A program made the translations under genes and the position numbers. From an uncultured Beijerinckiaceae bacterium (lineage in GTDB: Bacteria > Pseudomonadota > Alphaproteobacteria > Rhizobiales > Beijerinckiaceae), in the NCBI GenBank assembly GCA_937863205.1, contig CALMGA010000342.1:1-12636 (forward strand): 12,636 nt of DNA, read 5' to 3'. The stretch's first letter is position 1, and every line of letters starts with the position of its first letter. Positions 1 to 6,733 of the stretch are shown in pieces. The notes under the pieces were generated by a model, which ran no database searches, was not told the origin of the DNA, and saw only the letters and a program-made list of their open reading frames with translations.

Positions 1-23
1 TCGCGCGCGTCGCGGCGGCCGCC

Positions 24-39
24 CACCACGCCGGTGGTG
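24..39. terminator. GC-rich hairpin at left edge, possible terminator of a gene outside the window
   Basis: CACCAC (24-29) pairs with GTGGTG (34-39) around a 4-nt loop. An outer 6-bp arm, GGCCGC (17-22) with GCGGCC (47-52), can extend the structure with a bulge. There is no T-tract on either side, so it is not a canonical intrinsic terminator. Its role is a guess from its position at the edge of a gene-free stretch. Confidence 0.2.
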
Positions 40-116
40 AGGTGGCGCGGCCGGGGCCCGGCGCGGATCGCCGGGGTGTGCGCGGCAACGGGGGGCAGGG
101 CGGGATGGGTCATGGA

Positions 117-143
117 AACCTTGGGGCTTGGAACCTTGGGGCT
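117..143. repeat. Two tandem copies of a 12-bp word, period 15
   Basis: The word AACCTTGGGGCT occurs at 117-128 and again at 132-143, separated by 3 nt. Only two copies are seen. It could be a binding-site pair or a chance duplication; nothing nearby decides this. Confidence 0.5.
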
Positions 144-398
144 CGGCAGGCTCTCGGACGGCGCCAACGGCATAGCGCAAGTCGTAACCGGGCGAAAGAC
201 AGGTCGCTCGCGCAAAGGCACGGTCGGACACGGCTCCGCGCGGGTCGATCGCGACGTCGCCGGACGGTTGCGGCTTTGACAGGATAAACGAGGGCTGAGA
301 CGACCATTCACGGGCGGTTAACGCGTCTTGTCCGATGGGAGGACGGCGACGGGTCGAAGCCTCGACTTGCCTTGAGGGGGTAAGCCTGGAGGACTGTT

Positions 399-1106
399 AT
401 GACGATGGTACTTGAAACAGAAAGCACGGACGCCGATCACATCCGGGTCATCATCGCCGATGACCATCCACTCGTTCGCGGTGCCCTGAAGCAGGCGATG
501 TCCTCCATGATCAATCAGGTCGATGTTCATGAGGCCGGCGATCTCGCCTCGCTGGGCAGGGCTCTGGCGACCGGGGGGTTGCCCGACCTCATCCTGCTTG
601 ATCTCGCGATGCCGGATGTCAGCGGCTTCTCCGGCCTGCTGTACCTGCGTTCGCAGTACCCGGAGATCCCGGTGGTCGTCGTATCGGCCACCGAGGACCG
701 CGCGGTGATGCGACGCTGCGTCGAGGTCGGCGCCGCCGGTTTCATCCCCAAGAGTACCGATGTCGACACCATGCGCGAAGCCATTCGCATGGTGCTCGAC
801 GGCGAGATCTGGACGCCGCCCGATCTCGACTTGTCGACGCCGCTTGACATCGCCGCGGCCGACACGATGCGCCGTTTGTCGAGCCTGACGCCGCAACAGC
901 TGCGCGTCCTGATGATGCTCTCGCAGGGCCTGCTCAACAAGCAGATCGCCTACGAGCTGAAGGTGTCGGAGGCGACCGTGAAGGCGCATGTGTCGGCAAT
1001 TCTGCAGAAGCTCGGCGTCGACAGCCGGACCCAGGCCGTGATCGCCGTGTCCAAGATCGAGGGCGGCTGTTTCTCCAAGGCCGCGGGGACGGCCGGGGGG
1101 CGTTGA
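399..1106 (+). CDS. LuxR-family (NarL/FixJ-type) two-component response regulator
   Basis: This 235-residue protein has an N-terminal receiver domain (about 15-130) and a C-terminal LuxR-type helix-turn-helix (about 163-217). It is expected to be phosphorylated by a sensor kinase and to bind DNA in the cytoplasm. Seen in the sequence: acidic pair D21/D22 in ADDHPLVR, phospho-acceptor D68 in LLDLAMPD, S96 in VVVSATED and K118 in FIPKS, so the full phosphorylation pocket is present. The helix-turn-helix carries the usual LTPQQLRVL, NKQIAYELKVSEATVKAH and LGVDSRTQAV signatures. A strong GGAGGA at 388-393, 5 nt before the ATG, fixes the start. No histidine kinase gene is present within the window, so it is an orphan here and its target genes are unknown. 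Its short residue 219-235 tail is glycine/alanine-rich. Confidence 0.93.
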   Translation: MTMVLETESTDADHIRVIIADDHPLVRGALKQAMSSMINQVDVHEAGDLASLGRALATGGLPDLILLDLAMPDVSGFSGLLYLRSQYPEIPVVVVSATEDRAVMRRCVEVGAAGFIPKSTDVDTMREAIRMVLDGEIWTPPDLDLSTPLDIAAADTMRRLSSLTPQQLRVLMMLSQGLLNKQIAYELKVSEATVKAHVSAILQKLGVDSRTQAVIAVSKIEGGCFSKAAGTAGGR

Positions 1107-1109
1107 CCC

Positions 1110-1132
1110 GCCGGGGCCGGATGCGCCCCGGC
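1110..1132 (+). terminator. Hairpin just after the response regulator stop codon
   Basis: An 8-bp all-GC stem (1110-1117 with 1125-1132) encloses a 7-nt loop and starts 3 nt after the TGA stop. Its position fits transcription termination, but there is no run of T afterwards, so it would have to act as a Rho-assisted or 3'-end-protecting structure. Confidence 0.35.
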
Positions 1133-1209
1133 TTCCCGCCCCACTATGCATCCGGGAGCGGCCTGATGCGTTACGTTTCCAAACTCCGACAAGACCTGAC
1201 GGGAAGCCC

Positions 1210-1557
1210 GTGACCGAGCGTCCGCCGCGAACCGACCCGCCGCCCTACTGGACGCAAAGCGAGCCGGCCGCGCGCTGGCGCGACCAGAACGCGTCGCCCT
1301 TGCGGCGCTTCATCGGCGGCTCGCCGGCGGCCGTCGCCATCAAGCTCGCGGTGGTGTCGCTGATCGTGGGCGCCCTGCTGATGTGGCTGCATATCCGCCC
1401 GGCGGAGCTGTTTGCGGAAGTTCTGGGCCTGCTCAATCACCTTTGGGCGCTGGGCTTCGCGTCCTTGCAGGATATCGGCACCTATCTCGTCGCCGGCGCC
1501 GCTATCGTGGTGCCCGTCTGGCTGATGCTCCGCGTGCTGAGCTACCGCGGTCGCTGA
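1210..1557 (+). CDS. Small two-helix membrane protein, DUF6460-like
   Basis: This 115-residue protein has a proline-rich, charged N-terminal arm (1-32), then FIGGSP (34-39), a first transmembrane helix (about 41-60), an amphipathic segment with a GFASLQDIGTYL stretch, and a second transmembrane helix (about 92-110) ending in basic residues. The pattern F-x-GGSP, helix, GF.....D.G.YL, then a helix with VPVWL matches my memory of the Hyphomicrobiales family DUF6460, whose function is unknown. It should lie in the inner membrane. The start is GTG, preceded by GGGAAG at 1201-1206, which is closer than usual; no earlier in-frame ATG, GTG or TTG was found among the codons checked back to about 1141. 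The N-terminal arm seems longer than in the relatives I recall. It converges on the adenosyltransferase gene with a 15-nt gap. Confidence 0.75.
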   Translation: MTERPPRTDPPPYWTQSEPAARWRDQNASPLRRFIGGSPAAVAIKLAVVSLIVGALLMWLHIRPAELFAEVLGLLNHLWALGFASLQDIGTYLVAGAAIVVPVWLMLRVLSYRGR

Positions 1558-1578
1558 AGCCGCGGCTGCCCGTCAGCG
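1552..1578. terminator. Symmetrical inverted repeat between convergent genes, built on both stop codons
   Basis: CGCTGA (1552-1557) contains the TGA of the rightward gene, and TCAGCG (1573-1578) contains the TGA of the leftward gene. The two are exact reverse complements. The loop holds a further perfect 10-bp palindrome, AGCCGCGGCT (1558-1567). The arrangement suits a bidirectional transcript end, but there is no T-tract on either strand, so true terminator activity is inferred only. Confidence 0.35.
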
Positions 1579-2160
1579 GAACTTGCCGGGCTGCCACAGC
1601 ACGTCGCCGACGCCGTGGTGGTTGGCGTGGCGGGCCGCCACGAACAGGAAGTCCGACAAGCGGTTGAGGTACTTCACCGTCGGCGGGCCGACCGGCTCGC
1701 CCGGCGTCGCCGGCAACGTGACGCGCAGGCGCTCGGCGCGGCGCGTGACCGTGCGCGCGACGTGCAGCGAGGCCGCCGCCGCCGAGCCGCCGGGCAGGAC
1801 GAAGGATCGCAGCGGCGCGAGATCGGCGTTCAGCATGTCGATGTCGGCTTCCAGTCGCTCGACCTGCGCATCGACGATGCGCAGCGGCTCATAGGGCAGG
1901 GGCTCGCCGCTGTCGGGCGTGCAAAGGTCGGCGCCCAGGTCGAACATGTCGTTCTGGATGCGCGCCAGCATCGCATCGAGCCGTGCCAGCGCCGGGTCAA
2001 CCGCCGTGGAGAGACGGGCGACGCCGATGGAGCTGTTGGCCTCGTCCACCGTGCCGTAGGTTTCGACGCGCAGGTCGTCCTTGCGCCGGCGCTCGCCGGT
2101 GCCCAGCGCCGTTGTGCCGCCGTCGCCGGACTTGGTGTAGATGCGATTGAGGACGACCAT
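1573..2160 (-). CDS. Cob(I)alamin adenosyltransferase, PduO/MMAB type
   Basis: This 195-residue cytoplasmic enzyme transfers the adenosyl group of ATP to cob(I)alamin or cob(I)yrinic acid diamide, giving the coenzyme used by methylmalonyl-CoA mutase and similar enzymes. The PduO-type signature is complete: TKSGDGGTT at residues 9-17, the following basic stretch and YGTVDEANSSIG (35-46) for ATP binding, HVARTVTRRAER (133-144), and YLNRLSDFLFVAAR (164-177). Its length is normal for a single-domain enzyme of the family. The ATG at 2160 was chosen because the conserved N-terminus begins just after it, with GGAG (plus-strand CTCC, 2169-2172) 8 nt upstream. A longer reading frame to 2352 would overlap the neighbour. 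It is probably co-transcribed with the HIG1-type gene 65 nt upstream. No cobalamin riboswitch is visible before that gene. Confidence 0.93.
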   Translation of the reverse strand: MVVLNRIYTKSGDGGTTALGTGERRRKDDLRVETYGTVDEANSSIGVARLSTAVDPALARLDAMLARIQNDMFDLGADLCTPDSGEPLPYEPLRIVDAQVERLEADIDMLNADLAPLRSFVLPGGSAAAASLHVARTVTRRAERLRVTLPATPGEPVGPPTVKYLNRLSDFLFVAARHANHHGVGDVLWQPGKFR

Positions 2161-2225
2161 CGCTGCGGCTCCGGCACTTCGGTTTCGCGCTGTCCCGAGC
2201 ACCGCGCGATGCTCGATCCGACGCG

Positions 2226-2432
2226 TCAGGCTGGGTGGAGGAAGTGCTGTCGCGTGAACAGCACGCCCATGATGATGATGATTGCCACGAACTGCAGTCC
2301 GATGCGCCAGCGCATCAGCCGCTGCGACAAATTGGGATCGCCGCCGCGCCACGTATTGTACAGGCCCATCATCAGCACGACCGCCACGGCGCAGCAGGCG
2401 AGCGCGACGAGGAGGTTGGTCAAGACGTGCAT
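2226..2432 (-). CDS. Twin transmembrane helix small protein, HIG1-domain type
   Basis: This 68-residue inner-membrane protein is a helical hairpin: helix 1 about residues 4-25, a polar loop with RGGDPNLSQRLMRWR (29-43), helix 2 about 44-60. The RGG-x-PN-x-SQ-x-LMRWR loop is the hallmark of bacterial HIG1-domain proteins. Mitochondrial relatives (Rcf1/HIGD) associate with cytochrome oxidase and respiratory supercomplexes; the bacterial role is not settled. GGAG (plus-strand CTCC, 2438-2441) sits 5 nt before the ATG. It is the first gene of a likely two-gene unit with the cobalamin adenosyltransferase, a pairing I recall from many alphaproteobacteria. Confidence 0.88.
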   Translation of the reverse strand: MHVLTNLLVALACCAVAVVLMMGLYNTWRGGDPNLSQRLMRWRIGLQFVAIIIIMGVLFTRQHFLHPA

Positions 2433-2644
2433 GTCAGCTCCAGCGCGAACGGCATGATGCGTCCCGGGGGCTCGGTAGCTGGATCGCAGACCTTCTCATC
2501 TTGTTCGCGGTAGCGAAACAATGCGAAACGCGTGGCAACCGCCGTTCGAGGCAGGCCGAAGGACCAATCTCCGGTGTCGCGGATCGTCCCCGGATCATCC
2601 GCAGATCTTGCGACGAGGTGGCGAGGCATGTTGAATGACCCACC
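2433..2644. other. 212-nt spacer between the TIGR02302 gene and the HIG1-type gene
   Basis: Both flanking genes read leftward, so this spacer should hold the end of one unit and the promoter of the next. GCGGAT (2579-2584) can pair with ATCCGC (2597-2602), giving a 6-bp stem with a 12-nt loop and no T-tract. I could not pick out a convincing promoter hexamer pair. The sequence is less GC-rich than the neighbouring genes. Two overlapping 69-codon leftward frames exist but show no recognisable features. Confidence 0.45.
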
Positions 2645-5377
2645 TTAGTACGAGCGCAGCAGGCGTTCGAGGTAGTCGATCTCGTCCTGGGCGCGGGCGG
2701 GATCGCCGAGGCGGCGGCGCAACTCTTCCAGGACGCGCTGGGCGCGCTGGGCGGCCGGTATGCCCAGCGGGTCGAAGCGGGATGTCGAGTTCAGCGCGTT
2801 GTTGCCGCCGCGCGGGCGGCCGAGCGGGTCGGCGTCGCTGCTCTGCTGGCCATCCGGTCCGCTCTGGCTGCCATCGCTGTCGGAATTGGCTTGCCCGTTG
2901 CCCTGACCTTCGCCGTTCTGCTGCTTCATCGCGTCGGCCAGCTTCTTGGCACCCTTCTGCAACTGGTCGAGGGCACGGCCCTGCGCGTCCACCGCCTGGC
3001 CGTTGCTCCCCTGGCCCTGACGCAGCGCGTCTTCGGCCTCGTGCATCTCCTCGCCGGCGTCGCCCAGCGCGCGCTCGCCCTGGCCGACATCCTTCAGCTT
3101 CTTCTGGATCTCGGCCAGACGGTTGCGTAGGTCCTGCTGGCGCTGGCCGAGGCTCCGGCCGCCGTCCTTGCCCTCGCCGCCCTTGCCCTCGCCGCCTGGG
3201 GCCTGTCCGCTTTGGCCGCGCCCGCTCTGGCCCTGCTCGCCCCGACCTTGGGCGCCCTGACCCCGCGAACCCGGCCGGCTCTGGCTGCCGCGCCCGTTGC
3301 CGCCGGGGCGCGGCGCGTCCTCGTCCCCTTCGCCGGCCTGACCCTGCTGCTCCTGCTTGTATGTTTCATCGCGCAGATCCTGCTGGTCACGCATCATCTG
3401 ATCGAGCTGGTTGAGGCTCTGCGCCATCGCGCGCGCCTGCGGATCGGCCTTCTGCCGCTTCGCCGTCTTCAGGTTCTCCAGAATGTCCTGCAGTTCGTCG
3501 AGCGCCTTCTTGGCCTCCTCGCGGTTGCCCGAGCGAGCCTGCTCCTTCAAGCGCTCGATGAGCTTCTGCAGGTCACGCTGGCTGATCGACTTGGATGGGC
3601 GTCCCGCGTCGGCCTGCTGCTGATCGGCCTGCTTGTCCTGCTGCTCGGCCAATTCCTTCAGGAACTTGTCCATCGCCGCCTGCAGGTTTCCCGTCAGCTT
3701 CTGGATTTCCTCGTCGGACGCGTGGCGGTCGATGGCGTCGCGCAGCTCCTTTTCTGCGGCGCGCAATGCCTTTTCCGCCTCCGACAGGTCGCCGTTCTCG
3801 ATCTGCTGCGCCATTCCCCAAAGAAAGTCGGCGACGGCGAGCAGGGCCGGCTTGCTTCGCGCCACCGCCAGCGTGTCGGCGGCGTAGCGCAGGCCGAGGT
3901 AGGCGCCGGTTGTCGTGCCGAAAGCCTGCGGCTCGATCATCAGGGCATCGAGGGCGGTGGCGACGTCGGCGCGTTTGCCGGGTTCCAGAACCAGGGTGCG
4001 GCGCTGTTCCACCAGGGCGCGCGCCAGCGGGTTGGCGAAGGACTTCTGGGGCAGGGTGATGGCGACGGGAACGCTGCGCCCTTCGTTGCCGCCCTCGTCG
4101 CGGGCGACGAGAACCATGGTCACCTCGGCACCGGCCCAGGGATGGTCGGAAAGGTCGACGGTGGTTTCGCTGTCGCCGATGCCATGGGTGACGCCGGGCA
4201 GCGCGAGCGTCGCCTTCGGCGGATCGACGAGCGAGGGACCCACCGCCGGCTCGCCGTTGATCTTGGGATTGGAGAACAGGGCCTCGGCCGACACCACGCC
4301 GTAGTCGTCGCCGACCGTGGTGGCCAGGGTCATCGAGCCGCGCGCGTTGATCTTGGGAACTTCGCGCAGGAAGATGGTCGGCGGCAGATCGGGGATGGCG
4401 GTCAGGGTGAAGGCGCCGCGCAGGGCGCCGTTGCGGCGCAGAACCAGCCGGCTGTCGCCGTGAAGGACCAGCCTCGTTTCGCTGTCGCCGGGCGCCAGCT
4501 CCGCCACCTTGGCGTCGGGCTTGGCCTCGCCGGCGGGTTTGGCCTCGACGCCAGTCTTGCCTTCGCCGACCTGCGGCTCCTTCACCACCGGCGGCAGCAG
4601 CGGGCCGGATGTTTCGATGCCAGGTGGGCTGCCGCCGGAAGCGCGGACGATCACCGTGGAGCCGACCGGCGCGCTGAGAGCCAGCGGGCGGCTGGCATCG
4701 TGCGCCCGGTCGGAGGCGAGGTCGAGCAGCACCGGCGGCTTGCCGGTATAGGGCGGCGGGTCGATCCAGGCGTCGATCCGGCTCCCCGGCCCGGACGCGC
4801 CGGCCTCGCCGAAATCGAATGCCGCCGCGAGACGGGCGTAGCGCTGCGGCCCGGCCACGATCGCGCAGGCGAGCAAAGCCACCACCACCCCGGCGCGGAT
4901 CGCGTAGCGATCCAGCTCGGCCGCGCGCGGCGAAGGAGCGCCGACCTTGAGCCTGACCGCGTCGGCCTCGGCGCGGCGGCGATGCAACGCCCACAAGGCA
5001 TCTGTCGCCGGGTCGCGTCCGGCGGTCGCCAAGCGGTCGTCGAGCGCCGACGCCGGGCGGTGGCCCAAGCCGGTCGCCGCGTCGATCCGGCGCAGCGCCT
5101 CGCGCCGCGACGCTGGTCCCAACCGCCACAGGCCGAAGCTCGAAACCGCGAGCAACAGCGCGAACACCGCGACGCCGCCCGCCCGCGCCCAGTGCGGCAC
5201 CACGAGCCACACCCCGAGCCAGGACACGCATACGAACAGGCCGACCACCACCAGCGGCGGGATCAGGCCGCGCCACAGCCGCTCCCAAAGATCGACCCCG
5301 CGCGCCAGGGCGATCAAGCGGCCGAGGCGCTTGGCCGGGTCGCCCTTCGGAGCGCGATCTTGCGAGGGTCGGATCAA
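2645..5377 (-). CDS. TIGR02302 family (DUF4175-like) membrane protein of unknown function
   Basis: This 910-residue protein matches the alphaproteobacterial family TIGR02302: about 850-900 residues, two or three N-terminal membrane helices, then a long part thought to lie outside the membrane with low-complexity Gln/Gly-rich stretches. Helices are near 40-60, 68-87 and 160-176, with the conserved GHRPASALDDRLA (105-117) between. A Lys/Ala/Glu-rich insert occupies about 266-296. Residues 520-670 are strongly helical and Gln/Lys-rich, probably coiled coil. Residues 678-745 are Gly/Gln/Ser/Arg low complexity. The C-terminus has DPLGRP (850-855) and a conserved-looking ELRRRLGDPARAQDEIDYLE stretch (885-904). 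The start is TTG, supported by GGAG (CTCC, 5384-5387) 6 nt upstream. It follows lysA by 48 nt, so co-transcription is likely. Function unknown; the context suggests an envelope role. Confidence 0.88.
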   Translation of the reverse strand: MIRPSQDRAPKGDPAKRLGRLIALARGVDLWERLWRGLIPPLVVVGLFVCVSWLGVWLVVPHWARAGGVAVFALLLAVSSFGLWRLGPASRREALRRIDAATGLGHRPASALDDRLATAGRDPATDALWALHRRRAEADAVRLKVGAPSPRAAELDRYAIRAGVVVALLACAIVAGPQRYARLAAAFDFGEAGASGPGSRIDAWIDPPPYTGKPPVLLDLASDRAHDASRPLALSAPVGSTVIVRASGGSPPGIETSGPLLPPVVKEPQVGEGKTGVEAKPAGEAKPDAKVAELAPGDSETRLVLHGDSRLVLRRNGALRGAFTLTAIPDLPPTIFLREVPKINARGSMTLATTVGDDYGVVSAEALFSNPKINGEPAVGPSLVDPPKATLALPGVTHGIGDSETTVDLSDHPWAGAEVTMVLVARDEGGNEGRSVPVAITLPQKSFANPLARALVEQRRTLVLEPGKRADVATALDALMIEPQAFGTTTGAYLGLRYAADTLAVARSKPALLAVADFLWGMAQQIENGDLSEAEKALRAAEKELRDAIDRHASDEEIQKLTGNLQAAMDKFLKELAEQQDKQADQQQADAGRPSKSISQRDLQKLIERLKEQARSGNREEAKKALDELQDILENLKTAKRQKADPQARAMAQSLNQLDQMMRDQQDLRDETYKQEQQGQAGEGDEDAPRPGGNGRGSQSRPGSRGQGAQGRGEQGQSGRGQSGQAPGGEGKGGEGKDGGRSLGQRQQDLRNRLAEIQKKLKDVGQGERALGDAGEEMHEAEDALRQGQGSNGQAVDAQGRALDQLQKGAKKLADAMKQQNGEGQGNGQANSDSDGSQSGPDGQQSSDADPLGRPRGGNNALNSTSRFDPLGIPAAQRAQRVLEELRRRLGDPARAQDEIDYLERLLRSY
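3143..3346 (-). repeat. Low-complexity Gly/Gln/Ser coding tract in the TIGR02302 gene
   Basis: This stretch encodes residues 678-745, made almost wholly of Gly, Gln, Arg, Ser, Glu and Lys in loose repeats such as GRGEQGQSGRGQSGQ. Such tracts are normal for this family, vary in length between relatives, and are probably disordered. Confidence 0.6.
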
Positions 5378-5385
5378 GCGGCTCT

Positions 5386-5410
5386 CCCGTCGGCCCCCGC
5401 GACGGGGCCG
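5386..5410 (-). promoter_or_regulatory. Two mutually exclusive hairpins at the TIGR02302 ribosome binding site
   Basis: In the 48-nt lysA/TIGR02302 gap, plus-strand CCCGTCG (5386-5392) pairs with CGACGGG (5400-5406). This stem includes the GGG of the GGGAGAG ribosome binding site. Alternatively, CGGCCCC (5391-5397) pairs exactly with GGGGCCG (5404-5410), an all-GC stem that leaves the binding site open. The two structures share bases and cannot form together. This may tune translation of the TTG-started gene; it is a structural observation, not proof of control. Confidence 0.3.
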
Positions 5411-5425
5411 GTCATGACAATACTA

Positions 5426-6709
5426 TCACAGCCAGGAGGGAAGTTTGTCGAGGCCGATCAACTCCTCGTAGGTGGGGCGCGGCCTCACGACGCTCCACCT
5501 GTCGCCGTGAACGAGCACCTCCGGCACCAGGCGGCGCGTATTGTAGGTGCCGGCCTGCACCGCCCCGTAGGCGCCGGCCGACAGCACCGCCAGCCGGTCG
5601 CCCGGCCGCGGCCGGGGCAGGATGCGCGCCAGCGCGAGATAGTCGCCGGTTTCGCATACCGGACCCACGACATCGGCTTCGATCAGCTCGGCTTGCGCGG
5701 GCTCCGCATCGTCGCGTGTTCGGCGCAGCGCGAGGATCTCGTGATGCGCCTCGTAGAGCGTGGGGCGGATCAGGTCGTTCATCGCGGCATCCACCACCAC
5801 GAAGCACTTGTTCTCGCCGGCCTTCACCAGCACCACGCTCGTGACGAGGATCCCGGCGTTGCCGACGATCAGGCGGCCGGGCTCGAACACGAAGGTGCAG
5901 CGGCGATGACCGAGGCGGGCCTTGACCACCGCCGCATAGCGCTCGGGATGGTAGCCGTCGGGATCCTCGCCGGCCTGGTAGGGGATGCCGAGGCCGCCGC
6001 CGAGGTCGACGTGGCCGATGTGGTGGCCGTCGGCAGCGAGTTGTTCAAGGAACGTGTCGAGAATTGCGAAAGCGCGGTCGAAGGGGGCGAGGTCGGTGAT
6101 CTGCGAGCCGATGTGCATGTCGACGCCGCTGACATCGAGGCCGGGCAACGTCGCCGCCTCGGCGTACACCGATCTTGCATGCGCGATCGGGATGCCGAAC
6201 TTGGTTTCCGCCTTGCCGGTGGCGATCTTGGCGTGGGTGAGGGCGTCGACGTCGGGGTTGACCCGCAGCGCCACCCGCGCCCTCACGCCCCGCGCGGCGG
6301 CGATGCGCGACAGGGCGGCGAGTTCTTCGCGCGACTCGACGTTGAAGCAGAGGATGTCCTGATCCAGCGCGTAGGCGAGTTCGCCGTCGGTCTTGCCGAC
6401 GCCGGAAAAGGTGATGCGCGATCCCGGCACGCCGGCCGCCCGCGCCCTGCGCAGCTCGCCTTCCGACACCACGTCCATGCCCGCGCCCTCGCGCGCCAGC
6501 GTGGTCAGCACCGCCTGATTGGAGTTGGCCTTGACCGCATAGCAGGTGAGCGCGTCGAGGCCGGCGAAGCAGTCGGCGAAGACGCGGTAGTGCCGGACGA
6601 TGGTGGCCGTGGAATAGCAGTAGAACGGGGTGCCGACCGCGTCGGCCAGGGCGGAAAGGTCGACGTCCTCGGCGTGGAGAACGCCGGCCCGCATCGCGAA
6701 ATGGTGCAT
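5426..6709 (-). CDS. lysA: Diaminopimelate decarboxylase
   Basis: This 427-residue PLP enzyme decarboxylates meso-diaminopimelate to L-lysine, the last step of lysine synthesis, in the cytoplasm. It is a fold-type III (alanine racemase-like) barrel. PLP-binding K60 lies in CYAVKANSN. HIGSQI (199-204) and LGGGLGIPY (236-244) contribute to cofactor binding, EPGR (276-279) is the phosphate/substrate motif, and the catalytic Cys352 sits in GPVCETGD with GAYG at 379-382. Length and motif order are normal. The N-terminus MHHFAMRAGVLHAEDV resembles other alphaproteobacterial LysA, favouring the ATG at 6709 although no clear Shine-Dalgarno is seen. The 24-nt gap to lptM contains a 5-bp hairpin (6715-6719/6729-6733), and coupling to lptM is plausible. 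The substrate is also the peptidoglycan cross-linking residue. Confidence 0.97.
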   Translation of the reverse strand: MHHFAMRAGVLHAEDVDLSALADAVGTPFYCYSTATIVRHYRVFADCFAGLDALTCYAVKANSNQAVLTTLAREGAGMDVVSEGELRRARAAGVPGSRITFSGVGKTDGELAYALDQDILCFNVESREELAALSRIAAARGVRARVALRVNPDVDALTHAKIATGKAETKFGIPIAHARSVYAEAATLPGLDVSGVDMHIGSQITDLAPFDRAFAILDTFLEQLAADGHHIGHVDLGGGLGIPYQAGEDPDGYHPERYAAVVKARLGHRRCTFVFEPGRLIVGNAGILVTSVVLVKAGENKCFVVVDAAMNDLIRPTLYEAHHEILALRRTRDDAEPAQAELIEADVVGPVCETGDYLALARILPRPRPGDRLAVLSAGAYGAVQAGTYNTRRLVPEVLVHGDRWSVVRPRPTYEELIGLDKLPSWL

Positions 6710-6733
6710 GGGTTGGCGCTAAAACAATGCGCC

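Larger units (their letters stand above)
1..398. other. Non-coding region and leader upstream of the response regulator
   Basis: I see no supportable gene here. Short open frames exist on both strands, but they are arginine- and glycine-rich, show no recognisable motif and overlap one another, as expected by chance in GC-rich DNA. The region holds a GC-rich hairpin near its left edge (24-39) and a 12-bp tandem repeat (117-143). A perfect TTGACA hexamer lies at 276-281, but no good -10 element follows at 16-18 nt, so a promoter there is only a weak possibility. Small stem-loops (for example GTCGA/TCGAC at about 354-367) lie between it and the ribosome binding site. A small RNA cannot be excluded by eye. 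Confidence 0.5.

Noticed and set aside
34..287. Two overlapping 81-codon rightward frames upstream of the response regulator
   Set aside because: Arg/Gly-rich, mutually overlapping, no ribosome binding site or motif seen.
2161..2352. Longer start for the adenosyltransferase at 2352
   Set aside because: The added residues overlap the HIG1-type gene and do not belong to the family; ATG 2160 has GGAG at a good distance.
2420..2643. Two overlapping 69-codon leftward frames in the spacer before the HIG1-type gene
   Set aside because: No recognisable motif, and they compete with each other and overlap the HIG1-type start; one might be real but nothing supports it.
2433..2644. Cobalamin riboswitch before the HIG1/adenosyltransferase unit
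   Set aside because: No B12-box-like sequence or suitable fold could be picked out in the spacer.
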